A DNA stretch of 64,000 nucleotides, from positions 109,205-173,204 of the forward strand of contig DAHVAL010000001.1 of assembly GCA_027314645.1 (NCBI GenBank). The letters run 5' to 3'. The notes below the pieces were generated by a model that was not told the origin of the DNA, made no database searches, and saw only the letters and a program-made list of their open reading frames with translations. A program made the translations under genes and the position numbers. Shown in pieces: positions 25,638 to 34,049 of the stretch (position 1 is its first letter; each line of letters opens with the position of its first letter). The stretch comes from Nitrospirota bacterium (GTDB taxonomy: Bacteria > Nitrospirota > Leptospirillia > Leptospirillales > Leptospirillaceae).

Positions 25638-26570
25638 GTGAAGAAAAGTTCCCTGCGCTCCTTTCTGACCATCCTGGAACGAACCCCTTCCGAGCTTCGC
25701 GGGATCATGGATCTCGCAAAGGAGATTGAGCGGGAGCCGGGCCGATTCCGGGATCCTCTGGACTGGAAGACGGTGGGATTGCTGTTTGAAAAAAGTTCCA
25801 CGCGGACCCGCCTTTCCTTCGAGGCCGGGATCCGGCAGCTGGGGGGAGGCAGTCTGTTCCTTGGGGGAGACATCCAGCTCGCCAGGGGGGAAACGATCGA
25901 GGACACGGCGCGGGTCATGACCGCCTATCTCGACATGCTCGTCATTCGGACATTCGGACACGACCGGATCGAAGCTTTTGCCGCGGCCTCGGGCATTCCG
26001 GTCATCAACGGTCTCACCGACGAACACCATCCCTGCCAAGCCCTTTCCGACTACTATTACATGGAAAAGTCCTTCGGAGGCCTCAAGGGGCTCAGGATTG
26101 CCTATGTGGGCGATGGCAACAACATGGCCCGCTCTCTCGCGGAGGGGGCCGCGGTACTGGGGGCTCACCTGACACTGTCTTCCCCGGCCGATTATTCTCT
26201 TCCCGATGGGGAAGTGACGCGGCTCAACAGGCTCGCCCAGGAGTCCGGAGGAAGCGTCCGAACGCTCTCCGATCCCCTGGAAGCCTCCCGCGGGGCGCAT
26301 GTCCTCTATACCGACGTCTGGACAAGCATGGGGCAGGAGGCAGAATCGGCGATCCGAGAAAAAGCCTTCCGGGGCTATTCCATCAACCGGGAGCTTCTGT
26401 CGGTGGCCGATCCGGAGGCCATCGTCCTGCACTGTCTTCCGGCTTACCGGGGAAAGGAAATTACGGCGGAGGTCATCGACGGCCCCCGTTCAAGGGTCTT
26501 TGAGCAGGCGGCCGCCAGGCTCCCGCTCCAGAAGGCGATCATGATGTTCTGCATTGGAAGGGAGCGTTAG
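25638..26570 (+). CDS. argF: Ornithine carbamoyltransferase
   Basis: This 310-residue enzyme makes citrulline from ornithine and carbamoyl phosphate. The carbamoyl phosphate motif SSTRTR is at 53-58; the ornithine-side motif HCLPAYRG is near the C-terminus, and DEHHPCQALSDYY matches the HPxQ loop. The start is GTG 25638, two bases past the argD stop, with GGGAGGATC upstream. Confidence 0.95.
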   Translation: MKKSSLRSFLTILERTPSELRGIMDLAKEIEREPGRFRDPLDWKTVGLLFEKSSTRTRLSFEAGIRQLGGGSLFLGGDIQLARGETIEDTARVMTAYLDMLVIRTFGHDRIEAFAAASGIPVINGLTDEHHPCQALSDYYYMEKSFGGLKGLRIAYVGDGNNMARSLAEGAAVLGAHLTLSSPADYSLPDGEVTRLNRLAQESGGSVRTLSDPLEASRGAHVLYTDVWTSMGQEAESAIREKAFRGYSINRELLSVADPEAIVLHCLPAYRGKEITAEVIDGPRSRVFEQAAARLPLQKAIMMFCIGRER

Positions 26571-26574
26571 AAGT

Positions 26575-27807
26575 ATGGAAGAGGGCAAGAAGGAGGGGGC
26601 CGATCGCCCTTCCCGGGTCATCCTGGCCTATTCGGGAGGGCTCGATACCTCCGTCGCCATCGTCTGGCTGAAGGAGACTTACGGGTGCGAGGTGATCTGC
26701 TACTGCGCCGATCTTGGGCAAGGCGAGGATCTGGGGGCGGTGGCCGAGAAGGCTCGCAAGAGCGGGGCTTCCGATGTCGTCGTCGTGGATCTTCGGGACA
26801 TATTCGTTCGGGAGTACCTCTATCCGATGATTCAGGCGGGGGCGGTCTACGAAGACGGCTATCTTCTTGGGACCTCGATCGCTCGCCCGCTGATCGCCAA
26901 AGTGCAGATGGAAATCGCCAAGGAGCGTGGGGCCGATGCGGTGGCCCATGGGGCGACCGGAAAGGGGAATGACCAGGTTCGCTTTGAGCTGGCCTACTAC
27001 ACCTTCAATCCCCGAATCCGGATCCTGGCCCCCTGGCGGCTCTGGTCCTTCACCAGCCGCTCCGATCTCATCAACTACTCGAAAGAGCATAATATTCCCG
27101 TGACTGCCACCCTGGAGAAGCCCTACAGCGTGGACCGAAATCTTTTTCATACAAGTTACGAAGGGGGCATTCTGGAAGATCCCTGGATCGCTCCCCCCGA
27201 GGAGATCTTTCAGATGACCCGGGATCCCCGGACCGCCCCGGACACTCCCGAGGAGGTGACAATTTCTTTCGAACGGGGAATTCCCATCGCGATCAACGGT
27301 GCCCTCCTTGGCCCCCTTGATCTGATGGAAAAAGCGAATGCGATCGGGGCCCTGCACGGGGTCGGCCGGATCGATCTCGTGGAAAGCCGGTTCGTCGGCA
27401 TGAAATCCCGGGGGGTTTATGAAACGCCCGGAGGGACGCTCCTGCACGCCGCACACAGGGCTCTTGAAACCTTGACGCTCGACCGGGAGGTTTTATCGGC
27501 AAAGGCCCAATTCATGCCTCAGTACGCCCGGATGATTTACAACGGCTTCTGGTTTTCTCCGGAACGTCAGGCCTTGGCGGAATTCATCGCCGCCACGCAA
27601 CACCGGGTGACCGGGGACGTCCGCCTTCTTCTTTTCAAGGGGACCGTTCGGGTGGCGGGGAGACGATCGCCCTACTCCCTGTACCGGAAAGACCTGGCCA
27701 CCTTCGAGGCGGACAATGTTTACCGGCAGGCTGATGCGGATGGCTTTATCCGGATTCAGGCTCTCCGGCTCAAGCTGTTTTCGGACCAGGAAGGGTCGTC
27801 CCTGTGA
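26575..27807 (+). CDS. argG: Argininosuccinate synthase
   Basis: A 410-residue ATP-dependent ligase joining citrulline and aspartate. ATP-pyrophosphatase loop AYSGGLDTS (18-26), AHGATGKGNDQVRFE and EGGILEDPW are family signatures. ATG 26575 is five bases from the argF stop. Its stop overlaps the argH GTG. Confidence 0.97.
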   Translation: MEEGKKEGADRPSRVILAYSGGLDTSVAIVWLKETYGCEVICYCADLGQGEDLGAVAEKARKSGASDVVVVDLRDIFVREYLYPMIQAGAVYEDGYLLGTSIARPLIAKVQMEIAKERGADAVAHGATGKGNDQVRFELAYYTFNPRIRILAPWRLWSFTSRSDLINYSKEHNIPVTATLEKPYSVDRNLFHTSYEGGILEDPWIAPPEEIFQMTRDPRTAPDTPEEVTISFERGIPIAINGALLGPLDLMEKANAIGALHGVGRIDLVESRFVGMKSRGVYETPGGTLLHAAHRALETLTLDREVLSAKAQFMPQYARMIYNGFWFSPERQALAEFIAATQHRVTGDVRLLLFKGTVRVAGRRSPYSLYRKDLATFEADNVYRQADADGFIRIQALRLKLFSDQEGSSL

Positions 27808-29243
27808 GTCAAGAAGAGTCTGGAGAGTTCCCGGAAAAGCCGTGGGGCGGCCGATTCTCTGAGCCGACGGACCAGGCGGTGGAACGTTTCACCGAATCGA
27901 TCTCCTTCGACCGGCGTCTCTGGAAGGAGGACATCGACGGGTCCCGGGCCCATGCCCGCATGCTGCGCCGGATCGGGCTCCTCTCCGAAGAGGAATTGAC
28001 GCAGATTCTCGAAGGGCTGGACAAGGTGGCCGCCGAATTTGCCGGGGGAACCTTTCCGGTACGGATCGAATGGGAAGACGTCCATATGCATGTGGAGAAG
28101 CGTCTGGTCCATTATGCCGGGCCCGCGGGACTCAAAATCCACACCGCCCGGAGCCGGAACGATCAGGTGTCCCTCGATCTCCGCCTGTTTGTCCGTCGGG
28201 AAGCCCGGGCCATGGCCCGGGAGGTGGAGGGACTCCTCCGGCGGATCCTCCTTCGGGCAGTGGAATACCGTGATCTTCTCCTTCCGGGGTATACCCACAC
28301 CCAGCAGGCTCAACCGATCTCGGGCGGGTATTATTTCGGCGCTTACGCCGAACGCTTCCTTCGGGACCGGGACAGATTGCTCCGGGCGGCGGAAGACGCC
28401 AACCTCTCGCCGCTCGGTTCGGGGGCTCTGGCCGGCACCACCCTTCCCATTGACCGTGAGGGGGTGGCCTCCGAGCTGGGGTGTGCCGGCGTGACCCAAA
28501 ATGGGCTTGATGCCGTGGGGGACCGGGACTTCCTCCTCGATTTTCTCCATGCCCTTTCAGTGTTGGCCGTGCATCTTTCCGGATGGGCGGAGGAATGGGT
28601 GGTCTGGTCGACCCGGGAATTCGGCCTGGTCCGGCTTCCGGACCGCCTCCTGACCGGCTCCTCGATGATGCCCCAGAAAAAGAATCCGGATATTCTTGAA
28701 CTCATTCGGGGAAAATCCGGCCGGGTGTTCTCCGCATATTCTGCTCTCTTGACGCTTCTCAAGGGTCTTCCCCTCTCCTATAACCGGGACCTTCAGGAAG
28801 ACAAGGAGCGCCTCTTCGAGGCCCTCGACACGGCCCGCGGGTGTGTGTCGATGATGACCCTCGCGGTGGAGGGGATGCGGTTCGAAGAATCCAGGATCGC
28901 GGAGGTCCTCAGGGGAACGGAACTTTTGGCGACGGATATTGCCGAAGACCTGGTCCGCTTCGGGGTTCCCTTTCGGGAAGCCCACGCCATCGTCGGCCGG
29001 ATCGTGGCCCACGCATACTCGAAAAACATTCCTCTTGAACGCCTCTCCGACGAGGACCTCAGGATTTACTCCGACCGATTTCCCGAAAATTATGCGGCCT
29101 CCCTCTCGATCCGAAGGTCCGTGGAACGCCGAGCCCATGTGGGCGGTCCGGCGCCGGACACAGTCGGCCGAAGGATCGCGGAGATCTGGCGAAGGCTTTT
29201 CGAAAATGAGCCCATGGCGCCCTCTCCCAAGGACGTCCGGTGA
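27804..29243 (+). CDS. argH: Argininosuccinate lyase
   Basis: This 479-residue fumarase-superfamily enzyme cleaves argininosuccinate to arginine and fumarate. The signature loop GSSMMPQKKNPD is at 285-296, and TARSRNDQ and GYTHTQQAQP are present. The GTG start overlaps the argG stop (GTGA), and its own stop overlaps the GTG of the small lipoprotein gene. Confidence 0.97.
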   Translation: MSQEESGEFPEKPWGGRFSEPTDQAVERFTESISFDRRLWKEDIDGSRAHARMLRRIGLLSEEELTQILEGLDKVAAEFAGGTFPVRIEWEDVHMHVEKRLVHYAGPAGLKIHTARSRNDQVSLDLRLFVRREARAMAREVEGLLRRILLRAVEYRDLLLPGYTHTQQAQPISGGYYFGAYAERFLRDRDRLLRAAEDANLSPLGSGALAGTTLPIDREGVASELGCAGVTQNGLDAVGDRDFLLDFLHALSVLAVHLSGWAEEWVVWSTREFGLVRLPDRLLTGSSMMPQKKNPDILELIRGKSGRVFSAYSALLTLLKGLPLSYNRDLQEDKERLFEALDTARGCVSMMTLAVEGMRFEESRIAEVLRGTELLATDIAEDLVRFGVPFREAHAIVGRIVAHAYSKNIPLERLSDEDLRIYSDRFPENYAASLSIRRSVERRAHVGGPAPDTVGRRIAEIWRRLFENEPMAPSPKDVR

Positions 29244-29497
29244 CCCCTTCCCTGAAGGGCGGCTTCAGAGCGGGAGCGCTATTGCTCGCCCTCGTGATCG
29301 TCGGCGGGTGCGGGATCGAGGGAATGCCCATTCCTCCCGGAAAAGTTCCCCCCGAAACCCCGCCTGAACAGCCCGCGAAGGCGTCCGCCCAAAAGGGGAC
29401 CTCCCCCCAAGGCGCCAAACCCTCCGGAGGAGGCCCGCCGGTTCCCCCCTCCGGGGAGAACCAGGAGGAACCCGCCGGAGGATTCCCGGACAAATGA
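29240..29497 (+). CDS. Small LptM/YifL-like lipoprotein
   Basis: An 85-residue lipoprotein: hydrophobic signal (10-22) with lipobox IVGGC, then Cys-Gly-x-x-Gly-x-x-x-x-P-P directly after the lipid-anchored cysteine. This resembles the CGxKGPLYxPP start of LptM (YifL), which assists LptD assembly. The remainder is a Pro/Gly/Lys-rich disordered tail. Location just upstream of lysA resembles yifL-dapF-type neighbourhoods. The LptM call is tentative; the lipoprotein call is firm. GTG start overlaps the argH stop. Confidence 0.75.
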   Translation: MTPSLKGGFRAGALLLALVIVGGCGIEGMPIPPGKVPPETPPEQPAKASAQKGTSPQGAKPSGGGPPVPPSGENQEEPAGGFPDK

Positions 29498-29564
29498 GAC
29501 GGGGTTCGAAAAGACCTCGACAGGGGGGGGCCTGGTACCCCTTCGAATGATCCTAAACGTCTTA

Positions 29565-29573
29565 TGCTAGAAT
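29565..29573 (+). promoter_or_regulatory. Candidate extended -10 promoter for lysA
   Basis: TGCTAGAAT at 29565-29573 fits an extended -10 element (TGn plus TAGAAT). No convincing -35 is visible. It would give a leader of about 75 bases before the lysA start. Confidence 0.4.
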
Positions 29574-29595
29574 GTTTGGCCAGTCACGCAAATAG

Positions 29596-29636
29596 CCGAC
29601 CGGGGGAGCCCTTCCCGCGAGCCTCTTCCCGGTCGG
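29596..29636 (+). promoter_or_regulatory. Inverted repeat in the lysA leader
   Basis: CCGACCGGG (29596-29604) pairs perfectly with CCCGGTCGG (29628-29636), leaving a 23-base loop. The 3' arm runs into GGAG at 29635-29638, the only purine-rich site before ATG 29654, so folding could limit access to it. No known riboswitch architecture is apparent. Confidence 0.3.
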
Positions 29637-29653
29637 AGAATGAAACCCGCAAC

Positions 29654-30907
29654 ATGGGAGTCAAGGTGGACATCTTTCATTACCAGAACAAGACGCTGAT
29701 GGTGGAAAATATTTCGGTGGAAGAAATCGTTGCCAAGGAAGGGTCTCCGCTCTATATCTATAGCCGGAAGGCGCTGGTCGACCAGATTCACGCGTACCGG
29801 GAGGCCTTTTCCTCCCACCCGACCCTCGTGGCCTATGCCATGAAGGCAAACGGAAATCTGGCGATTCTCTCCCTTCTGGGACGCCACGGCGCCGGCATCG
29901 ACGTGGTGTCGGGGGGAGAACTATTCCGCGCCAGGAGAGCGGGAATTTCCCCCGATCGGATCGTCTTCGCCGGAGTGGGCAAGACGGAGGAGGAGATCGC
30001 TTACGCGCTGAAGGAAGGGATTCTCATGTTCAACGTCGAGAGCCAGGCGGAACTCGACCATATCAGCCAAATCGCAGTCCGGATGAAAAAGAAGGCGCCG
30101 GTGGCGCTTCGTGTCAATCCCGACGTCGATCCAAAAACCCATCCGTATATTTCCACCGGGATGAAAAAATCAAAGTTCGGCATTCCGGTCGAGGCGGCGG
30201 TGGCCGAATACCAGCGCGCGTCCACCCTTCCGGGAATCCGGATCGTGGGAATTCATCAGCATATCGGGTCTCAGTTGACGGAAATCTCTCCCTTTCGGGA
30301 TTCGTTCGACCGGCTCCTGGCCTTTTACGAAGAGCTTCGGCAGGCAGGCATCCAGGTCACCCATTTGGACCTGGGAGGAGGGTTGGGCATCCGGTATCGA
30401 AACGAGGCTCCTCCCACCCCCAAAGATCTCGCCGATCTGGTTCTGCCCCGCGTCAAAGATCTCGGCGTGACCCTTGTCCTTGAACCCGGACGCTCCATCG
30501 TGGGCAATGCAGGCGTTCTGGTGACGCGCGTTCTCTACCGGAAACAGACTGCCGTCAAGACCTTTTTTATTGGGGATGCCGGGATGAATGATCTTTTGCG
30601 TCCCGCTCTTTACGGGGCCCATCATGATCTCCTTCCGGTTGTCCGGAAGGACCGGCCGGAGGTGAAGGGAGACCTGGTGGGTCCGATCTGCGAATCCGGA
30701 GACTTCCTTGCGACCGATCGAGAAATGCCGGAATTCGCCGCCGGGGATTTGATCGCTGTCATGAGCGCCGGAGCCTATGGTTTTTCGATGGCGTCAAATT
30801 ACAATGCGCGTCCCCGTCCGGCGGAGGTGCTGGTGGACGGAGACACCTATCGGGTCGTCCGGGACCGTGAGACCTTTGAGGACCTGGTGCGGGGTGAACG
30901 GATTTGA
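29654..30907 (+). CDS. lysA: Diaminopimelate decarboxylase
   Basis: This 417-residue fold-III PLP enzyme catalyses the last lysine step. PLP lysine K64 is in YAMKANGN; GVGKTEEEI, GIHQHIGSQ, EPGRSIVGNAG and GPICESGDFLA are family motifs. ATG 29654 is used here. GTG 29666 (reading MDIFHYQN) also fits the usual N-terminus and has GGGAG closer by. The stop overlaps the TTG of the next gene. Confidence 0.95.
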   Translation: MGVKVDIFHYQNKTLMVENISVEEIVAKEGSPLYIYSRKALVDQIHAYREAFSSHPTLVAYAMKANGNLAILSLLGRHGAGIDVVSGGELFRARRAGISPDRIVFAGVGKTEEEIAYALKEGILMFNVESQAELDHISQIAVRMKKKAPVALRVNPDVDPKTHPYISTGMKKSKFGIPVEAAVAEYQRASTLPGIRIVGIHQHIGSQLTEISPFRDSFDRLLAFYEELRQAGIQVTHLDLGGGLGIRYRNEAPPTPKDLADLVLPRVKDLGVTLVLEPGRSIVGNAGVLVTRVLYRKQTAVKTFFIGDAGMNDLLRPALYGAHHDLLPVVRKDRPEVKGDLVGPICESGDFLATDREMPEFAAGDLIAVMSAGAYGFSMASNYNARPRPAEVLVDGDTYRVVRDRETFEDLVRGERI

Positions 30908-31356
30908 GCACGTCCGACACGTCCGTTGACCCGGAAGAGGATGACGAGGTCCCAATGGCCCCCCACAGGAAGGAAGGAAAGGGCTGTTTTCTGGTGCTCA
31001 TTATCCTGTCGGCCATCCCGGTGGTCTTTTTCCTCCTGACCTTTCTCGGTGGAAATTACCTGACCTACGTGTACATGCGATACTTGGCCGTGGACCGGGG
31101 GCTGATCACGCGCCGCCCGCCGGAGGTGTCCGAAGCGGAGTTCAAAAGGGACCTTATTATTTTGGACCGCTTCTACGACGAGGGAAACGCCGGAAAAATT
31201 CCCGGACGGGACGTGGTCAACCTTTCCTCCGAACTCAAAAATATGCTTTCCTATCCGGGTCCGGTGCGTCCGGAGGTGCTGAATCTCGTCGTTGGACATG
31301 CCCGCCAGGTCATGCAACAATACCATTTAGGCTCCCCCTCGGAGCCCGGCCGGTAG
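30904..31356 (+). CDS. Single-pass membrane protein between lysA and dapA
   Basis: A 150-residue protein of unrecognised family. An acidic cytoplasmic N-terminus (about 25 residues) is followed by one strong transmembrane helix (about 28-50) and a mostly helical soluble domain of 95 residues containing charged repeats. TTG 30904 overlaps the lysA stop (TTGA), so translation is likely coupled. It sits within the lysine operon but nothing in it suggests an enzymatic role. Confidence 0.7.
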   Translation: MSTSDTSVDPEEDDEVPMAPHRKEGKGCFLVLIILSAIPVVFFLLTFLGGNYLTYVYMRYLAVDRGLITRRPPEVSEAEFKRDLIILDRFYDEGNAGKIPGRDVVNLSSELKNMLSYPGPVRPEVLNLVVGHARQVMQQYHLGSPSEPGR

Positions 31357-31397
31357 CGCGTCCGGCCCCAAATTTCGCAGGCAACAGGGAGGACACA

Positions 31398-32303
31398 TTG
31401 TTTTCGGGTTCGATGGTGGCGCTGGTCACACCGTTTTCCAGGGACCAGGACGGACGTGGCGGAGAGGTGGATGAAAAGGCTCTCCGGGGCCTGGTGGACT
31501 TTCATGTCAGGGAAGGGACCCGGGTCATCGTCCCGGTCGGAACGACGGGGGAATCCGCCACCTTGACCCATGAGGAGCACGAGCGGGTCATCCGGATCGT
31601 GGTCGAACAGGCGGCCGGGCGCATTCTCGTCATGGCGGGGACCGGGTCGAACAGCACCCGGGAAGCGATCGCACTGACGCAGGCCGCCAAGCAGATGGGG
31701 GCGGACGGAGCCCTGGTGATCACCCCCTATTACAACCGTCCCACCCAGGAAGGACTGGTCCGCCATTATGAAGCCCTGGCGTCGAAGGTCGAATTCCCCA
31801 TGGTGATCTACAACGTGCCGGCCCGGACGGGGGTGAACATGCTCCCTGAAACGATCGCGCGCCTGGCGACCCTCCCCGAATATGTCGGGGTCAAGGAGGC
31901 GTCCGGGAACATCAGCCAGATCATCGATCTCTTTCACCGACTGGAAAACAGGATGGGAGTCTATTCGGGGGACGATCTGATGACCTATCCGATCCTTGCC
32001 TTGGGAGGGCACGGGACCATTTCGGTGTCGGCGAACCTTGTTCCGAAGATGATGACAGAGCTTTGCGACCTGGCTCTTTCCGGAAACCTTTCGCCTGCCC
32101 GCGACCGCCATAACAGCCTGATCCCCCTCCACCAGGCCCTGGGTCTCGAAACCAACCCCATCCCCATCAAGACCGCGATGGAGATCGCCGGGATCATCGA
32201 TGGGGCGATGCGCCTTCCGCTGGTTCCGATGGAGCCGGAGAACCGCCGGCGCCTCTCAGAGGTCCTCTCATGGATGAAGCTCGTCAAGGATGGGAGCCGT
32301 TGA
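31398..32303 (+). CDS. dapA: 4-Hydroxy-tetrahydrodipicolinate synthase
   Basis: This 301-residue Schiff-base aldolase condenses pyruvate with aspartate semialdehyde. The catalytic lysine is K166 in GVKEASGN; VGTTGESATLTHEEH, YYNRPTQEGL and the Tyr of YNVPARTG are present. The family N-terminus (MFSGSMVALVTPF) shows that the TTG at 31398, after GGGAGGACA, is the true start. Confidence 0.96.
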   Translation: MFSGSMVALVTPFSRDQDGRGGEVDEKALRGLVDFHVREGTRVIVPVGTTGESATLTHEEHERVIRIVVEQAAGRILVMAGTGSNSTREAIALTQAAKQMGADGALVITPYYNRPTQEGLVRHYEALASKVEFPMVIYNVPARTGVNMLPETIARLATLPEYVGVKEASGNISQIIDLFHRLENRMGVYSGDDLMTYPILALGGHGTISVSANLVPKMMTELCDLALSGNLSPARDRHNSLIPLHQALGLETNPIPIKTAMEIAGIIDGAMRLPLVPMEPENRRRLSEVLSWMKLVKDGSR

Positions 32304-33106
32304 ACCGGGATAAGGTCACCCTTGTGGGGGCGGGGGGACGGATGGGGCAGGAGATCGCCGACGTCCTTCTCGGAAACCCTCTCCTGACGCTTGGGGCGGC
32401 CATCGAATCGGAGGAGTCCCCCCTTCTTGGGCTTCCAGTCCCCTCCTTCCCCGATCTCTCCTACGACGCCGACCTTGGGCGTGGAATCTCCCGTTGCGAG
32501 GTGGGGATCGACTTTTCCTCCCCCGCCAACCTGAGGAGCACGGTGGAAGGCTTCGTCCAAGCCAAAAAACCGCTGGTGATCGGAACGACGGGGCTGACGG
32601 TGGCGGATAGGGATTTTGTGCGGGACATGGGCGCCCACATTCCCATTCTTTGGTCCCCCAACATGAGCCTGGGCGTGAACCTTCTGGCGATCCTTTCAGG
32701 CCAAGCCGCCAGGGCGCTTGAAGGATTCGACGCCGAAATCCTCGAAATCCACCATCGCCACAAGAAAGACGCCCCCAGTGGAACGGCCCTCTTTCTGGGG
32801 GAGGCGGTGGCGTCGGCGAGGAAGGGATCTCTTTCCGACCTGGGAGTCTTCGTTCGGCATGGTCTGACCGGCGAGCGGGACGAGGGGTCCATCGGGGTCA
32901 TGGCCCTCCGGGGAGGAGATGTCCCAGGAGATCACACCGTCTTCTTTTTGGGCCCCGGGGAGCGTCTTGAACTGACGCATCGGGCGGAGAGCCGGGAAGT
33001 CTTTGCGCGTGGAGCGGTTCGGGCGGCGGCATTCCTTTTGGGGCGGCCGACCGGGTTTTATACGATGGCCGATGTCTTGCTGTCAGGCGAGGGCCAAGGC
33101 CCGTGA
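32300..33106 (+). CDS. dapB: 4-Hydroxy-tetrahydrodipicolinate reductase
   Basis: This 268-residue NAD(P)H-dependent reductase is the second DAP-pathway step. The cofactor loop GAGGRMG is at 10-16, and HHRHKKDAPSGTA (151-163) is the catalytic signature. TTG 32300 overlaps the dapA stop and gives the normal short N-terminus. ATG 32270, inside dapA, would add ten residues and is the alternative. The stop overlaps the next GTG start. Confidence 0.94.
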   Translation: MNRDKVTLVGAGGRMGQEIADVLLGNPLLTLGAAIESEESPLLGLPVPSFPDLSYDADLGRGISRCEVGIDFSSPANLRSTVEGFVQAKKPLVIGTTGLTVADRDFVRDMGAHIPILWSPNMSLGVNLLAILSGQAARALEGFDAEILEIHHRHKKDAPSGTALFLGEAVASARKGSLSDLGVFVRHGLTGERDEGSIGVMALRGGDVPGDHTVFFLGPGERLELTHRAESREVFARGAVRAAAFLLGRPTGFYTMADVLLSGEGQGP

Positions 33107-33930
33107 CGGAGGGGCTTCCCCAAGGGCTGGCCCCGGGGGATTTGTTCGTCTGTTATCGGATGACGAGCCCGGACCAAGCCGGGCCGGAAGGCGCCGGCCT
33201 CCTAAGGCCCGATGGAACAATCCAGGCGCTTGACGGAACGACCATTCGGCCGGACAAGCTCGTTTGGCTTCCGCCGGTCCGTCCGGGGAAGATCCTTGCG
33301 GTGGGATTAAATGACCGGGGGCACGCCCTTGAAATGGGAAAGCCGCTTCCCAAGGAGCCCCTTCTTTTTCTCAAGGCCCTGTCCTCCCTGGGCTCCCATT
33401 TGGGCCACGTGGCCTACCCGGCGGTCTCATCCCGGGTCGACTTCGAGGGCGAGATCGCTCTCGTGATCGGGGAGCGTGCCGACCATGTGTCCCCGGGCCA
33501 ATCCCATCGCCACCTTTTCGGGATTTGCCAGGCCAACGATATCACCGCCCGGGATCTTCAGGCCCGGGATGTCCAGTATACGCGGGCCAAGTCCTTTCCC
33601 GGATTCTGTCCGGTGGGTCCGGCGATTCTTGTCGGGGGTCGGCCGGACGGACGTTTTATCCGGACGCGGGTCAACGGAGTCCTGAGACAGGACGCACGGG
33701 AGACCGACCAGATTTTTCGCTGGGAATCCCTGATCAGCTATATCAGCCACATGATGCCGCTTGAACCGGGTGATCTCATCCTGACGGGGACCTACCGCGG
33801 AATCGGGCCCATGGCGGTCGGGGACACGGTGACGGTCGAGGTGGAAGGGTGCGGGACTCCCCTCGAAAGCCGGATCGTCTCCGATCCCTTCCCGGATCTG
33901 TTCACGGTCTGGCCTTCTAAGGCCCCCTAA
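33103..33930 (+). CDS. Fumarylacetoacetate hydrolase-family protein
   Basis: A 275-residue FAH-fold enzyme. The metal-binding Glu/Asp set is visible in SRVDFEGEIALVIG and NDITARDLQARD, and the end has LEPGDLILTGTYRGIGPM with VEGCGTP. The family includes C-C bond hydrolases and decarboxylases acting on dicarbonyl acids such as oxaloacetate or fumarylpyruvate; the substrate cannot be assigned. It lies between dapB and dapL, overlapping dapB by four bases. Confidence 0.9.
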   Translation: MTEGLPQGLAPGDLFVCYRMTSPDQAGPEGAGLLRPDGTIQALDGTTIRPDKLVWLPPVRPGKILAVGLNDRGHALEMGKPLPKEPLLFLKALSSLGSHLGHVAYPAVSSRVDFEGEIALVIGERADHVSPGQSHRHLFGICQANDITARDLQARDVQYTRAKSFPGFCPVGPAILVGGRPDGRFIRTRVNGVLRQDARETDQIFRWESLISYISHMMPLEPGDLILTGTYRGIGPMAVGDTVTVEVEGCGTPLESRIVSDPFPDLFTVWPSKAP

Positions 33931-34049
33931 GGGCATGAATCGTTGTTCCGGTGGAGCCTCTCCCCAGAGGAGGAGGGGGACCCGGACGACGCTCCCATTC
34001 AACAAAACGACAACAGATCCCTCTTGGATCTTCAAGGAGAGAGTCGCCC

